A stretch of 35,639 nt of DNA from NCBI GenBank assembly GCA_964636655.1, contig CAZWTK010000019.1, positions 1 through 35,639 of the forward strand, written 5' to 3'. Both the position numbers and the translations under genes were made by a program. The notes under the pieces are model-generated. The model ran no database searches, was not told the DNA's origin, and saw only the letters and a program-made list of their open reading frames with translations. Each line of letters starts with the position of its first letter. The stretch's first letter is position 1. Positions 1 to 7,782 of the stretch are shown here, piece by piece. This DNA comes from Fen-549 sp964636655 (GTDB taxonomy: Bacteria > Actinomycetota > Thermoleophilia > Gaiellales > Gaiellaceae).

Positions 1-702
1 TGGAAGATGTTCAAGACACCGTCGGAGGCCTCCAGCTTCTGCCGGTCGCTACGTGAGTCGATCGGAGACGTCGAAGGCATCGAGATCGCCGTCTGCCCGC
101 CCTACGTCTCGCTCGCAAACGCGATCGCCGAGCTAGCCGAGAGCGGTATCTCGGTCTATGCCCAAAATGTTCATTGGGCCGAGAACGGCGCCTTCACCGG
201 CGAAATCTCGACCGGGATGCTGGCCGAGCTCGGCGCGGCCGGCTCGATCGTCGGTCACTCCGAACGACGTCAGTACTTCGGCGAGACTGACGAGACTGTT
301 GCGAAGAGAGCCAAGGCCACGATCAGCGCCGGCCTGAAGGTGATCGCCTGCGTCGGAGAGCTGGAGAGCGAGCGTGATGCGAACGAGACCGAAGCCGTGC
401 TGGCACGCCAGCTGGCCCCAATTGTCGAGCAGATCGGTGCCCACGAGCGACTGGTCGTCGCCTACGAGCCCGTCTGGGCCATCGGAACGGGTAAGACCGC
501 CTCGCCGGCTCAGGCCGAGGAGGCACACGCCTTCATCCGCGGCATCATCGACGTGCCGATTCTCTACGGCGGCTCGGTCAAGCCCGACAACGCGGGCGAG
601 CTGATGGGCCAGCCCAACGTGAACGGCGCTCTCGTCGGCGGCGCTTCTCTCGACGTCGACTCGTTCGTCTCGCTCTGCGCGGCCGCTGCGGTCGTCGCAT
701 GA
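1..702 (+). CDS. tpiA: Triosephosphate isomerase, 5' end cut by window edge
   Basis: Interconverts dihydroxyacetone phosphate and glyceraldehyde 3-phosphate in cytosolic glycolysis. The frame is open from base 1: its first codons read W-K-M-F-K-T, the end of the family motif GNWKM that carries the catalytic lysine, so the true start lies upstream and the ATG at 7 is internal. Visible motifs are GHSERR (catalytic His), AYEPVWAIGTG (catalytic Glu and the flexible loop) and LYGGSVKPDN (phosphate grip). The stretch between FIR and YGGSV, helix 7 to strand 8, is about ten residues shorter than in E. coli TPI. The stop overlaps the gpmI start as ATGA, so the two are probably translationally coupled. 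Identity is secure; only the missing N-terminus is uncertain. Confidence 0.95.
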   Translation, partial: WKMFKTPSEASSFCRSLRESIGDVEGIEIAVCPPYVSLANAIAELAESGISVYAQNVHWAENGAFTGEISTGMLAELGAAGSIVGHSERRQYFGETDETVAKRAKATISAGLKVIACVGELESERDANETEAVLARQLAPIVEQIGAHERLVVAYEPVWAIGTGKTASPAQAEEAHAFIRGIIDVPILYGGSVKPDNAGELMGQPNVNGALVGGASLDVDSFVSLCAAAAVVA

Positions 703-2222
703 ACGAATCCGTGCCTGCTACGGGCGACGGGGGAGCAGAGGCTCTATCGCCGCCCGGGCCGGTGCCGCTGGTCGCACTGATCATTCTCGACGGTTGGGGA
801 GAGGCGCCGCCCGGGCCGGGCAACGCCATCTCGCTGGCCGATACGCCGGTTTACGACCGTTTGCGCGCCACCTATCCGCACACGGTCATCAAGTGCTCGG
901 GCTCGGCCGTCGGCCTACCCGACGGCCAGATGGGCAACTCCGAGGTCGGTCACCTGACGATCGGATCGGGCCGCATCCTCAAACAGAGCCTGCAGCGTCT
1001 GAACGACGACGTCGAAAGCGGCGCCCTGCTCGAGAACGAGGTGCTTCAGGCCGCCTTCGAGCGTGCGCGCGAGCGAGGCGGCAACGTCCACCTGCTAGGG
1101 CTCGTCTCCTACGGCGGCGTCCACTCCCACATCGACCACCTGCGCGGACTGTTCGAGCTGGCCAAGCAACAGGGGATGTACGAGAAGACTTTCGTCGATG
1201 CTTTCACAGACGGGCGCGACGTATCGCCGAACGCGGCGGTTGAAGATGTCGCCGAGCTTCCGCCCGATCACGTGGCGAGCGTCATCGGTCGGTACTACGC
1301 GATGGACCGCGACAAGCGCTGGGACCGCATAGACATCGCTCTCGAAGCGCTGGTCGAGGGGAAGGGAAAGCACGCCTCGGATCCCGCGGCGGCGATTCAG
1401 GAGAGCTACGACGAGGGGTTCAGCGACGAGTTCATCAAGCCGATCGTGCTCGACGGACGGCCGCGCATCGGCAAGGAGGACGCGCTCATCTTCTTCAACT
1501 TCCGCCCCGATCGCGCGCGCCAGCTCTCGGGCAAGCTACTCGAGCGCGGCTACGACCTGACGACGATGATGAGCTACGACGACGAGCTCGACTGCCCGGT
1601 CGCCTACGGCGACGAGAACGTGACCGACACGATGGCCGACGTCATCGCAGCGAACGGGCTCAAGCAGCTGCACATGGCCGAGACGGAGAAGTACGCGCAC
1701 GTCACCTATTTCTTCAACGGCGGGCGCGAGGAGGAGTTTCCGGGCGAGGATCGCATTCTCGTCCCTTCGCCCCGCGACGTTCCCAGCTACGACAAGAAGC
1801 CGGAGATGTCGGCGCCTGAAGTAGCGCGGCGCTTCTGCGAGGCGATCGGCAGAGGTAAGTACGCCTTCGCCGTCGTCAACTTTGCCAACGCCGATATGGT
1901 CGGTCACACCGGCTCGATACCGGCCGCGATCAAGGCCGTGGAGGCCGTGGACAAGTGCCTTGGCGACGTCGTGGCGGCCGTTCGCGCCCAGGGCGGCGTC
2001 TGCCTGATCACCGCCGATCATGGAAACAGCGAGAAAATGCTCGCCGAAGACGGCGTCTCTCCATTCACCGCTCATACCACCAGTCAGGTACCGCTGATCG
2101 TGACGATAGAGGGTGCCTCGCTTCGCTCGGACGGCGAGCTGTCCGACCTCGTACCGACCGCAATTGCCCTGCTAAATCTTAGGAAACCCTTAGGCATGAC
2201 GGGAGTTTCGGTTATTCAATAA
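699..2222 (+). CDS. gpmI: 2,3-bisphosphoglycerate-independent phosphoglycerate mutase
   Basis: Interconverts 3- and 2-phosphoglycerate through a phosphoserine intermediate; a metal-dependent enzyme of the alkaline phosphatase superfamily. At 507 residues it has the usual family length. Seen: metal-binding ILDGWG near residue 30, the nucleophile in GNSEVGH (Ser about 81), HSHIDH, DGRDVSP, FFNFRPDRAR, NFANADMVGHTG and TADHGNSE, so both metal sites are complete. The ATG at 699 overlaps the tpiA stop as ATGA, which favours this start over a GTG about 20 codons later. The first 22 or so residues are a Pro/Gly-rich extension before the conserved core. With tpiA it forms a small glycolytic operon. 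Confidence 0.97.
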   Translation: MNESVPATGDGGAEALSPPGPVPLVALIILDGWGEAPPGPGNAISLADTPVYDRLRATYPHTVIKCSGSAVGLPDGQMGNSEVGHLTIGSGRILKQSLQRLNDDVESGALLENEVLQAAFERARERGGNVHLLGLVSYGGVHSHIDHLRGLFELAKQQGMYEKTFVDAFTDGRDVSPNAAVEDVAELPPDHVASVIGRYYAMDRDKRWDRIDIALEALVEGKGKHASDPAAAIQESYDEGFSDEFIKPIVLDGRPRIGKEDALIFFNFRPDRARQLSGKLLERGYDLTTMMSYDDELDCPVAYGDENVTDTMADVIAANGLKQLHMAETEKYAHVTYFFNGGREEEFPGEDRILVPSPRDVPSYDKKPEMSAPEVARRFCEAIGRGKYAFAVVNFANADMVGHTGSIPAAIKAVEAVDKCLGDVVAAVRAQGGVCLITADHGNSEKMLAEDGVSPFTAHTTSQVPLIVTIEGASLRSDGELSDLVPTAIALLNLRKPLGMTGVSVIQ

Positions 2223-2237
2223 TCAGATAGAGGCGTC

Positions 2238-2243
2238 TATACT
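2238..2243 (+). promoter_or_regulatory. Candidate -10 element for the sigma factor gene
   Basis: TATACT matches five of six bases of the -10 consensus and ends 9 bases before the ATG at 2253, so transcription would start within a few bases of the start codon. No good -35 is visible at 16-18 bp and no Shine-Dalgarno lies before the ATG. Confidence 0.45.
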
Positions 2244-2252
2244 GAAGCTTCG

Positions 2253-2846
2253 ATGACCATTCAGCAGCCCGATATGGCGGTGATTCGTAAGGCGCAACGC
2301 GGCGACGAGCGCGCCTTCGCACTCATCGTCCGAGCCTACGAGGCGCCCGTCTTCAACTATGTGCTGCGAATGGTCGGCGATCGCACGCTGGCCGAAGATC
2401 TGACTCAGGACGTCTTCCTGCACGTCTTTCGCGGCCTGCGCGGATACTCGCGTCGTGCCCGCTTCACGACCTGGCTGTTCCAGGTAGCCAAGAACCGCGT
2501 GATCGACGAGATGCGCGCCGTAGAGCGGCGTCCGCGAACCCTACTGGCGATCGAAGACGCGCCCCAGCTGGAGGTGGTAGACGCTCCGATCGAGCAGAGC
2601 GAGGCGATCCACATTCTTCTAAGTGAGGTCAACAGGCTGAGTCCCGATCTCAAAGAGGCGCTTCTGCTGCGTGACATCGCAGGGCTTTCCTACAACGAGA
2701 TCTCCGACACGCTCGACGTGACGCTGGCCACCGTCAAGTGGCGCATCTTCAAGGCCCGCGAAGAGGTTCAGCAGGCGCTCGAAGAGCAAGGTGTCGAGCT
2801 TTCTACCCTGGGCGAGAGCAAAGGCAAGAGCGCCCACTTGAACTGA
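2253..2846 (+). CDS. Sigma-70 family (ECF-like) RNA polymerase sigma factor
   Basis: A two-domain sigma factor of 197 residues that would direct core RNA polymerase to a special promoter set. Region 2 spans about residues 28-90 (AEDLTQDVF for core binding, then FTTWLFQVAKNRVIDEMR for -10 recognition). Region 4 spans about 125-180 (LSPDLKEALLLRDIAGLSY followed by a helix-turn-helix ending in TVKWRIFKARE). There is no region 1.1 or region 3, as in ECF factors. No anti-sigma gene is adjacent: downstream comes a convergent phosphoesterase and upstream gpmI, so control must come from elsewhere or from its own transcription. ATG 2274 is an alternative start. The group within the ECF family cannot be set by eye. 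Confidence 0.9.
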   Translation: MTIQQPDMAVIRKAQRGDERAFALIVRAYEAPVFNYVLRMVGDRTLAEDLTQDVFLHVFRGLRGYSRRARFTTWLFQVAKNRVIDEMRAVERRPRTLLAIEDAPQLEVVDAPIEQSEAIHILLSEVNRLSPDLKEALLLRDIAGLSYNEISDTLDVTLATVKWRIFKAREEVQQALEEQGVELSTLGESKGKSAHLN

Positions 2847-2848
2847 GG

Positions 2849-2880
2849 GCCCGTCCAGCCGGGCTTACGCATCGTGCGTA
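2849..2880. terminator. Two adjacent hairpins between convergent genes
   Basis: GCCCG (2849-2853) pairs with CGGGC (2860-2864), followed at once by TACGCA-TCG-TGCGTA (2866-2880), a perfect 6-bp stem with a 3-base loop. They fill the 58-bp gap between the convergent sigma factor and phosphoesterase stops. No T-run follows, so a bidirectional terminator role is inferred from position only. Confidence 0.35.
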
Positions 2881-2904
2881 TCGGAGCAGGCGTTTTGGCG
2901 CCGC

Positions 2905-3633
2905 TCAGAAACCGCGTGAAAGCCGGCTAGCGAGCTGCTCCGGTAGTCCGGCGTCTCGGATCTCGCTCTGTGTGCGCTCGATCTCGTACTCGACCCGTTT
3001 GAACTGGGCCCGACCCGCGTCGAGGTCTAGAAGAAGGTAGGCCGACCTCGAATCGCCGTCGCGAGGTTGACCGACCGACCCCGGGTTGAGCAGCCAGCGT
3101 CCGGCGGAAAGATCGGCGACGGTTCCAGCGGGCGCCAGGTCGAATACCATCCTTCCTTCCACCAGCGAGGCAGCGAGGGCGAAGTGGGAGTGGCCGACGA
3201 GCACGAGCGGCTCGCTACTGAGCGAGAAGGCGTCGGTGGCGTCGGCGGCACGCAGCACGTAGGCCCAGACCGGCTCGCGCGGACTACCGTGGTAGAGTTC
3301 GCAGCCGGCGAGCTTGCTCGCGGGCTCTAGATTCGCGAGATAAGCGCTCGCGCTGTTTGTGAGGCGTCCCCGTGTCCAGGCGGCTGCTACTGCTGCGATC
3401 GGCGAGAAACCGTCGAGTGAGAGCCGCCCGATGGCGGCCAGGTCGTGGTTGCCGATCAGAGAGAGGTTCGCCAGGCGCTCGAGCATCTCGCAGCACTCGC
3501 TCGGACGCGGGCCGTAGCCGACGCTGTCTCCCAGGTTCCAGACCTCGTCGGGCTGCTCGCGCTCGATATCGCGCAGCACCGCCTTGAGCGCATGCAGGTT
3601 CGAATGAACGTCGGATATGACGGCGACCCGCAT
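2905..3633 (-). CDS. Metallophosphoesterase, YfcE/MJ0936-like
   Basis: A calcineurin-like phosphoesterase of 242 residues using two metal ions to cleave a phosphoester; substrate unknown. The full metal-ligand set is visible: ISDVHSN at the N-terminus, LGDSVGYGP, GNHD, ELYHGSP and VGHSHF, then the NPGSVGQPRDGD signature of the YfcE/MJ0936 clade. No signal peptide, so probably cytosolic. Start ATG 3633 lies 15 bases after the stop of the DUF3467 gene, so the two are likely co-transcribed. The pairing does not by itself reveal the substrate; nucleotide or sugar phosphates are guesses. Confidence 0.88.
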   Translation of the reverse strand: MRVAVISDVHSNLHALKAVLRDIEREQPDEVWNLGDSVGYGPRPSECCEMLERLANLSLIGNHDLAAIGRLSLDGFSPIAAVAAAWTRGRLTNSASAYLANLEPASKLAGCELYHGSPREPVWAYVLRAADATDAFSLSSEPLVLVGHSHFALAASLVEGRMVFDLAPAGTVADLSAGRWLLNPGSVGQPRDGDSRSAYLLLDLDAGRAQFKRVEYEIERTQSEIRDAGLPEQLASRLSRGF

Positions 3634-3648
3634 GCGTCCCGCGCGTTT

Positions 3649-3951
3649 CTAATCGCGCTCGGAAGAGGGCGGAGCCTCGGGGAGGTTCTTGATCCCCTGC
3701 GTCGTCGTCCATTTCGACCAGGCGTCCTCCATCGCGTCGATTAGCTCGCGCATGAAGGTGTGCGACGTGTTTACCCGCGTGACCACCACACCCGGCACGT
3801 CACCCTCCTCGACCTCGTGGTCGATGCGGGCGAAGGTGATCGTGAACTCGTAGTCCGAGAAGCTGACATTGGCGAAGTTCGCGTACACGCCCGCCAGCAG
3901 CGATGGATCGAGGTGAATGTTCAAGTGTCTGTCTAGGCCTTCGTCTTCCAT
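3649..3951 (-). CDS. DUF3467 family protein
   Basis: A 100-residue protein matching the DUF3467 pattern: the NIHLDPSLLAGVYANFANV segment followed by a beta-rich stretch with DYEFTITFARID, VVVTRVNTSHTFMREL and a C-terminal helix. The family has no established function. I place the start at ATG 3951 (MEDEGLDRHL). A longer reading from 4053 would add an Arg/Lys-rich piece that is the antisense of the divergent channel gene and lies upstream of the likely promoter. The sequence TATCGT followed by 6 bases precedes the ATG, suggesting a leaderless message. It leads a two-gene operon with the phosphoesterase. Confidence 0.8.
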   Translation of the reverse strand: MEDEGLDRHLNIHLDPSLLAGVYANFANVSFSDYEFTITFARIDHEVEEGDVPGVVVTRVNTSHTFMRELIDAMEDAWSKWTTTQGIKNLPEAPPSSERD

Positions 3952-3956
3952 CCCTC

Positions 3957-3963
3957 TACGATA
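3957..3963. promoter_or_regulatory. Overlapping divergent -10 elements
   Basis: TACGATA reads as TACGAT (3957-3962) on the plus strand, 11 bases before GTG 3974, and as TATCGT (3963-3958) on the minus strand, 6 bases before ATG 3951. Only 22 bp separate the two start codons, so the same bases would serve both directions. No clear -35 is seen on either side. Confidence 0.45.
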
Positions 3964-3973
3964 CAGCTCGACA

Positions 3974-4999
3974 GTGAGCAGCCTCGACAATATCCGCGTC
4001 CGCCGCTTCTTTCTCGCCTTTTTAGCGCTGATTGGCGTGATAGGCGCCGGCACGGTCGGTTTTCACTCTTTCGGCGAACGCTGGATACCGTCGTTCTACC
4101 GCGCGGTTGTCTCGGTCTCGCTGACCGGACTGGACTCGAAGCCCAAGTCGGAGGGCGCTCAGGTCTTCACGATCGTCCTGCTCCTCTCCGGCGTGGCAAT
4201 CTTTCTCTACGTCGTCGGAGTCATCGCCGAGGCGATCGCCCGCGGCCTCTTGACGGGGGTCTGGCAAGAACGGAGGAGACGCTTGACGATCGAAGCGATG
4301 CAAAACCATTTCATAATCTGCGGCTACGGCCGCGTCGGACGCCGCGCCGCGCGCGAGTTCCGCGAGTCGAACGAGCCTTATGTGATCGTCGACTTCCACC
4401 AAGACGCTCTGGAGGCGGCGCAAAAAAACGGCGACGCCGTGGTCGAAGGCTCGGGCACCGAGGACGTCAATCTCAACGCCGCCGGAATCGAGCGCGCCCG
4501 CGGGCTCGTGGCCTCGGCCGACTCCGACGTCGACAACCTCTACATCACTCTTTCTGCGCGGGCCGCTCGCCCCGACCTGTTGATCGTTGCCCGCGCCTCC
4601 AACGACGACGCAGCCAAGAAGCTGCGCATGGCCGGCGCCGATCGAATCGTCCAGCCCTACTCGACCGCCGGTCGTGAGATGGCCAAGTTGGTGCTGAAGC
4701 CGCAGGTGGCGGCCTACCTCGACGTCGCGGCCACGGTTGCCTCCGGTGAGATCCAGTTCGAGGAGATCGTCGTCACGCGCGGCTGCCGGCATGTGGGCGA
4801 GACGATCGGCGAGTTACGCGTTCGAGATGTGACCGGAGCCAAGATCATTGCCGTGCGCAAGGCAGACGGCCGCTTCGACACGGCGCCGTCTGCGGCGCTC
4901 GCGCTGGAGGAGGACGACATCGTCATCGGGGTCGGTAACGCGGTCGAGTTACGCGCCCTGGAAGAGCTGTTCACCCCGAAAGAGCGGGAGCTCGGGTGA
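3974..4999 (+). CDS. Potassium channel-like protein with RCK/TrkA domains
   Basis: A membrane protein of 341 residues built like MthK: an N-terminal hydrophobic helix (FFLAFLALIGVIGAGTVGF), a pore-like loop, a second helix (VFTIVLLLSGVAIFLYVVGVI), then a cytosolic RCK unit. RCK_N starts at HFIICGYGRVGRRAA (Rossmann GxGxxG) and RCK_C ends near GVGNAVELRALEEL. Oddly, the loop reads SVSLTGLDSKPKSEGAQVFT where K+ channels have TVGYGD, so the selectivity filter is not recognisable. Start GTG 3974 is chosen because the longer reading runs back through the divergent DUF3467 gene and past the -10 box. The stop overlaps the argS start as GTGA. Ion and ligand are unknown. Confidence 0.82.
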   Translation: MSSLDNIRVRRFFLAFLALIGVIGAGTVGFHSFGERWIPSFYRAVVSVSLTGLDSKPKSEGAQVFTIVLLLSGVAIFLYVVGVIAEAIARGLLTGVWQERRRRLTIEAMQNHFIICGYGRVGRRAAREFRESNEPYVIVDFHQDALEAAQKNGDAVVEGSGTEDVNLNAAGIERARGLVASADSDVDNLYITLSARAARPDLLIVARASNDDAAKKLRMAGADRIVQPYSTAGREMAKLVLKPQVAAYLDVAATVASGEIQFEEIVVTRGCRHVGETIGELRVRDVTGAKIIAVRKADGRFDTAPSAALALEEDDIVIGVGNAVELRALEELFTPKERELG

Positions 5000-6519
5000 G
5001 CCTCGCGCTCCAGCGTCTGGCCGGTGAGCTGGCCGGCGTGGTCGGTGCTGCGGTCGAGCTGGAGCGGCCGAGCGATCCCAAGCACGGAGATTTCTCCACC
5101 AACGTCGCCCTTCGCCTGGCGCCCGAGCGGCGTACGAGCCCGCGCGAGCTGGCCGAGGAGTTGAGGCGGGCAGCCGAACGCATGAGTGGTGTCGAGCGGG
5201 CCGAGGTCGCGGGTCCCGGCTTCCTGAATCTCTTTCTCGACGCCGGCTGGTACGGAGAGGCGCTGGCCGAGATGCTGGCGGCCGGAGATCGCTTCGGCGC
5301 GGGCTCCTCGCAGCATCCCGCGCGAGTTCAGGTCGAGCTCGTATCGGCCAACCCGACGGGTCCGCTCACGGTCGGGTCGGGGCGCAACGCCGCCTACGGC
5401 GACTCGCTGGCGCGCCTGCTCGCCTTCGCCGGCAACGAGGTCGAGCGTGAGTACTACGTCAACGACAAGGGCACGCAGATCGATCTCTTCCGCGCCTCGG
5501 TCGAGGCTCGACGGCGTGGGGCGGAGCCGCCCGAAGGCGGCTACCTCGGCGACTACGTTTTCGAGATCGCGTCCGGCAAAGGTGATCCGGTTCCGTCGAT
5601 GGTCGCCTCGATCGGGCAGACGCTGAAGCGCTTCCGCGTGCAGATCGACAACTGGGCTTACCAAAGCAGGATGGAGGAGCGCCTGACGGCGCTCATCGAG
5701 CGGCTCGACACCTACACCTCCGACGGGGCTCTCTACGTTCGCTCGACCGCTTTCGAGGACGAGAAGGATCGTGTGCTCGTGCGCTCGCCGGAGCGCGGCG
5801 GCAACCCGACCTACGAGGCGGCCGACCTCGCCTACCTGGCCGACAAGCTGGAGCGTGGCTTCGAGCGGGCAATCTACGTACTGGGCGCCGACCATCACGG
5901 CGTGCGTGAGTGGTTCAAGGTCGCGGCGCGGCTACTCGACGAGGACCCGGCGAAGGTCGAGGTGATTCTCTACCAGCTCGTGCACATCCTCGAGGGCGGG
6001 CGCACGAAGAAGATGTCCAAGCGCCGCGGCGACGTCGTTCTGCTCGACGAGCTGATCGAGTCGATCGGGCTGGACGCCGCCCGCTGGTACCTCGTATCTC
6101 GCGGTCCCGACCAGACGATCGAGCTCGACGTGGAGCTCGCCGCGGAGCATTCGCAGAAGAATCCCGTCTACTACGTCCAGTACGCGCATGCCCGCATCTC
6201 GAGCATCCTGACCAAGGCGGGAGGAACGCTCGCGGCCGGCGCCGAGCCGCCGCAGGAGCTGTCCGAGGAAGAGCGGAGCCTACTCAAGCGCCTGATCGAG
6301 TTTCCCAAGCTGGTGCAGGAGGCGACCGAGCGCCGCGCCCCGCAGGCCATTCCAACCTATGCGATCCGCCTCGCCGACGACTTCCACCGCTTCTACCACC
6401 ACCGCCGCGTGATCGGCTCACGCGCCCAGTCCTTCCGGCTCGGTCTCTGCCAGACGACGCGCTCGGTGATCGCTCGCTGCCTCGACCTGATCGGGGTTGA
6501 GGCGCCCGATCAGATGTAA
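4996..6519 (+). CDS. argS: Arginyl-tRNA synthetase
   Basis: Charges tRNA-Arg with arginine; class I synthetase of 507 residues, on the short side for the family. Seen in order: N-terminal tRNA-binding domain (KHGDFSTNVALRL), the catalytic entry SANPTGPLTVGSGRNAAYGD, EYYVNDKGTQID, VLGADHHGV, KMSKRRGD, and the C-terminal DALR anticodon domain (YYVQYAHARI, DDFHRFYHHRRVIG). The HIGH signature is TVGS here: both histidines are gone, while KMSK is intact. GTG 4996 has GGGAG at 4986-4990 and overlaps the upstream stop by four bases, so argS is coupled to the channel gene. Confidence 0.95.
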   Translation: MSLALQRLAGELAGVVGAAVELERPSDPKHGDFSTNVALRLAPERRTSPRELAEELRRAAERMSGVERAEVAGPGFLNLFLDAGWYGEALAEMLAAGDRFGAGSSQHPARVQVELVSANPTGPLTVGSGRNAAYGDSLARLLAFAGNEVEREYYVNDKGTQIDLFRASVEARRRGAEPPEGGYLGDYVFEIASGKGDPVPSMVASIGQTLKRFRVQIDNWAYQSRMEERLTALIERLDTYTSDGALYVRSTAFEDEKDRVLVRSPERGGNPTYEAADLAYLADKLERGFERAIYVLGADHHGVREWFKVAARLLDEDPAKVEVILYQLVHILEGGRTKKMSKRRGDVVLLDELIESIGLDAARWYLVSRGPDQTIELDVELAAEHSQKNPVYYVQYAHARISSILTKAGGTLAAGAEPPQELSEEERSLLKRLIEFPKLVQEATERRAPQAIPTYAIRLADDFHRFYHHRRVIGSRAQSFRLGLCQTTRSVIARCLDLIGVEAPDQM

Positions 6520-6545
6520 CCGTCAAAGCCGCCACTTGCTGTAGG

Positions 6546-6551
6546 TAGCCT
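6546..6551 (+). promoter_or_regulatory. Candidate -10 element for the MFS gene
   Basis: TAGCCT lies 7 bases before GTG 6559, the spacing expected when transcription starts on the first base of the start codon. No Shine-Dalgarno precedes the GTG. It sits in the 39-bp gap after argS. Confidence 0.35.
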
Positions 6552-6558
6552 GCGGTTC

Positions 6559-7740
6559 GTGGTCACGAACCGCCAGGCACGCACCTCTCTTTCGGCCGTT
6601 TTCGCGGCGACCGGCTTCTTTGTCGGCACCTGGTCGGCGCGTATCCCGGCGGTGAAGGGCGCCTTTCACCTCTCCCCGGCGAAGCTCGGGCTGATCCTCG
6701 CCTGCATGACCATCGGTGCGATGGTGTCCTCGCCGCTGGCGGGGTTCCTCAGCGCGCGCATCGGCAGCCGTTTGCTGCTTCGGGCCTCGGCTCCCATGGC
6801 GGCTCTCACGTTCGCGCTGATGGGGCTCGCGCCGAACGCGCCGCTCCTGGCCGTGGCGCTGTTCTTGATGGGCGCCACCAACGGCCTGGTGCAGGTGAGC
6901 ATGAACGCACAGGCAATCGCGCTCGAGGGTCGCTATCGGCGCACCATCCTCTCGACGATGCACGGTGCCTTCTCGATCGGGATGATGGTCGGCGCACTGA
7001 TCGCGGCTCCGGTGGCCTATTTCCACGTCTCCTACCGCATCCACCTGCTGACGGTGGCCGCGCTCCTGCTCGGGGTCGGAATCGCCATCGGCTTCTTCCT
7101 GATCGAGACAGATCAGACGACGCGCGCGCGCCACCACCGCATGCACCTTTCGCTTCCGCTGCTCGTGATCATCACGGTCGCCTTCTTCGAGCTCTTCTGC
7201 GAGGGGACGGCCTCGTCTTGGAGCAGCGTCTACATGCACGACTCGGTCGGTGCCTCGACCGCGTTGGCCGCGCTCACCTTTGGTCTCTACTCGCTGACGA
7301 TGACCGTCGGCCGGCTGCTCGGCGATCGTCTCGTGATCAGAATGGGAGTTGGGGCGCTGGTGCGAGTGGGTGGAACGACCGCAGCGCTCGGACTCGGTCT
7401 GGCGCTCGCCGTCCGCTCGCCTCTGATCGTTCTGCTCGGCTTCGCGATCTTCGGGCTCGGACTTTCCTGCCAGGCGCCCACTCTCTTCCGCGCCGCCGGC
7501 CAGCTGCCGCTGCCCGAGGGGCAGGGGCTGGCCGCGGTGCTGGCTTCGGCCTGGCCCGCCTTCCTGCTCGTGGCGCCCGTGATCGGCGGGCTCGCAAGCC
7601 TGACTTCGCTGAGAATGGCGATGCTCGTCACGCTCGGCGCGGCGTCTGCAATGGTCGTTTTGTCGGGAAGGCTCGGGCGGCTGGCACCTGCCCCGCTGAC
7701 CTCCGTCGCAGTCCCGGCCGAGCCCGAGTATCCGCTCTGA
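6559..7740 (+). CDS. Major facilitator superfamily transporter
   Basis: An inner-membrane transporter of 393 residues with many hydrophobic stretches arranged as two halves, consistent with a 12-helix MFS protein. The first half shows FFVGTWSARIPAVKGAF and a loop ending SARIGSRLLLRA in the place of the MFS motif A (GxxxDRxGRR), here only partly conserved. A central charged loop (DQTTRARHHRMH) separates the halves, and the second half has GRLLGDRLVIRMG, a better motif A. Substrate cannot be assigned; sugar or drug efflux are both possible. It starts with GTG 6559, has a possible leaderless promoter, and is not obviously tied to argS or the pyr operon. Confidence 0.85.
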   Translation: MVTNRQARTSLSAVFAATGFFVGTWSARIPAVKGAFHLSPAKLGLILACMTIGAMVSSPLAGFLSARIGSRLLLRASAPMAALTFALMGLAPNAPLLAVALFLMGATNGLVQVSMNAQAIALEGRYRRTILSTMHGAFSIGMMVGALIAAPVAYFHVSYRIHLLTVAALLLGVGIAIGFFLIETDQTTRARHHRMHLSLPLLVIITVAFFELFCEGTASSWSSVYMHDSVGASTALAALTFGLYSLTMTVGRLLGDRLVIRMGVGALVRVGGTTAALGLGLALAVRSPLIVLLGFAIFGLGLSCQAPTLFRAAGQLPLPEGQGLAAVLASAWPAFLLVAPVIGGLASLTSLRMAMLVTLGAASAMVVLSGRLGRLAPAPLTSVAVPAEPEYPL

Positions 7741-7764
7741 CTACCGCTCGTCTCGGTTACCCGC

Positions 7765-7770
7765 TACTCT
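7765..7770 (+). promoter_or_regulatory. Candidate -10 element for the pyr operon
   Basis: TACTCT, five to seven bases before a predicted start near 7777, would put the 5' end of the message only a few bases before the PyrR-binding hairpin at 7783. No convincing -35 is visible; it would fall at the end of the MFS gene. Confidence 0.4.
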
Positions 7771-7782
7771 TGCCAAGGCAAC

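Noticed and set aside
4714..5898. A 394-codon minus-strand frame spanning the channel gene and argS
   Set aside because: Antisense to two real genes and crosses their junction; no recognisable family.
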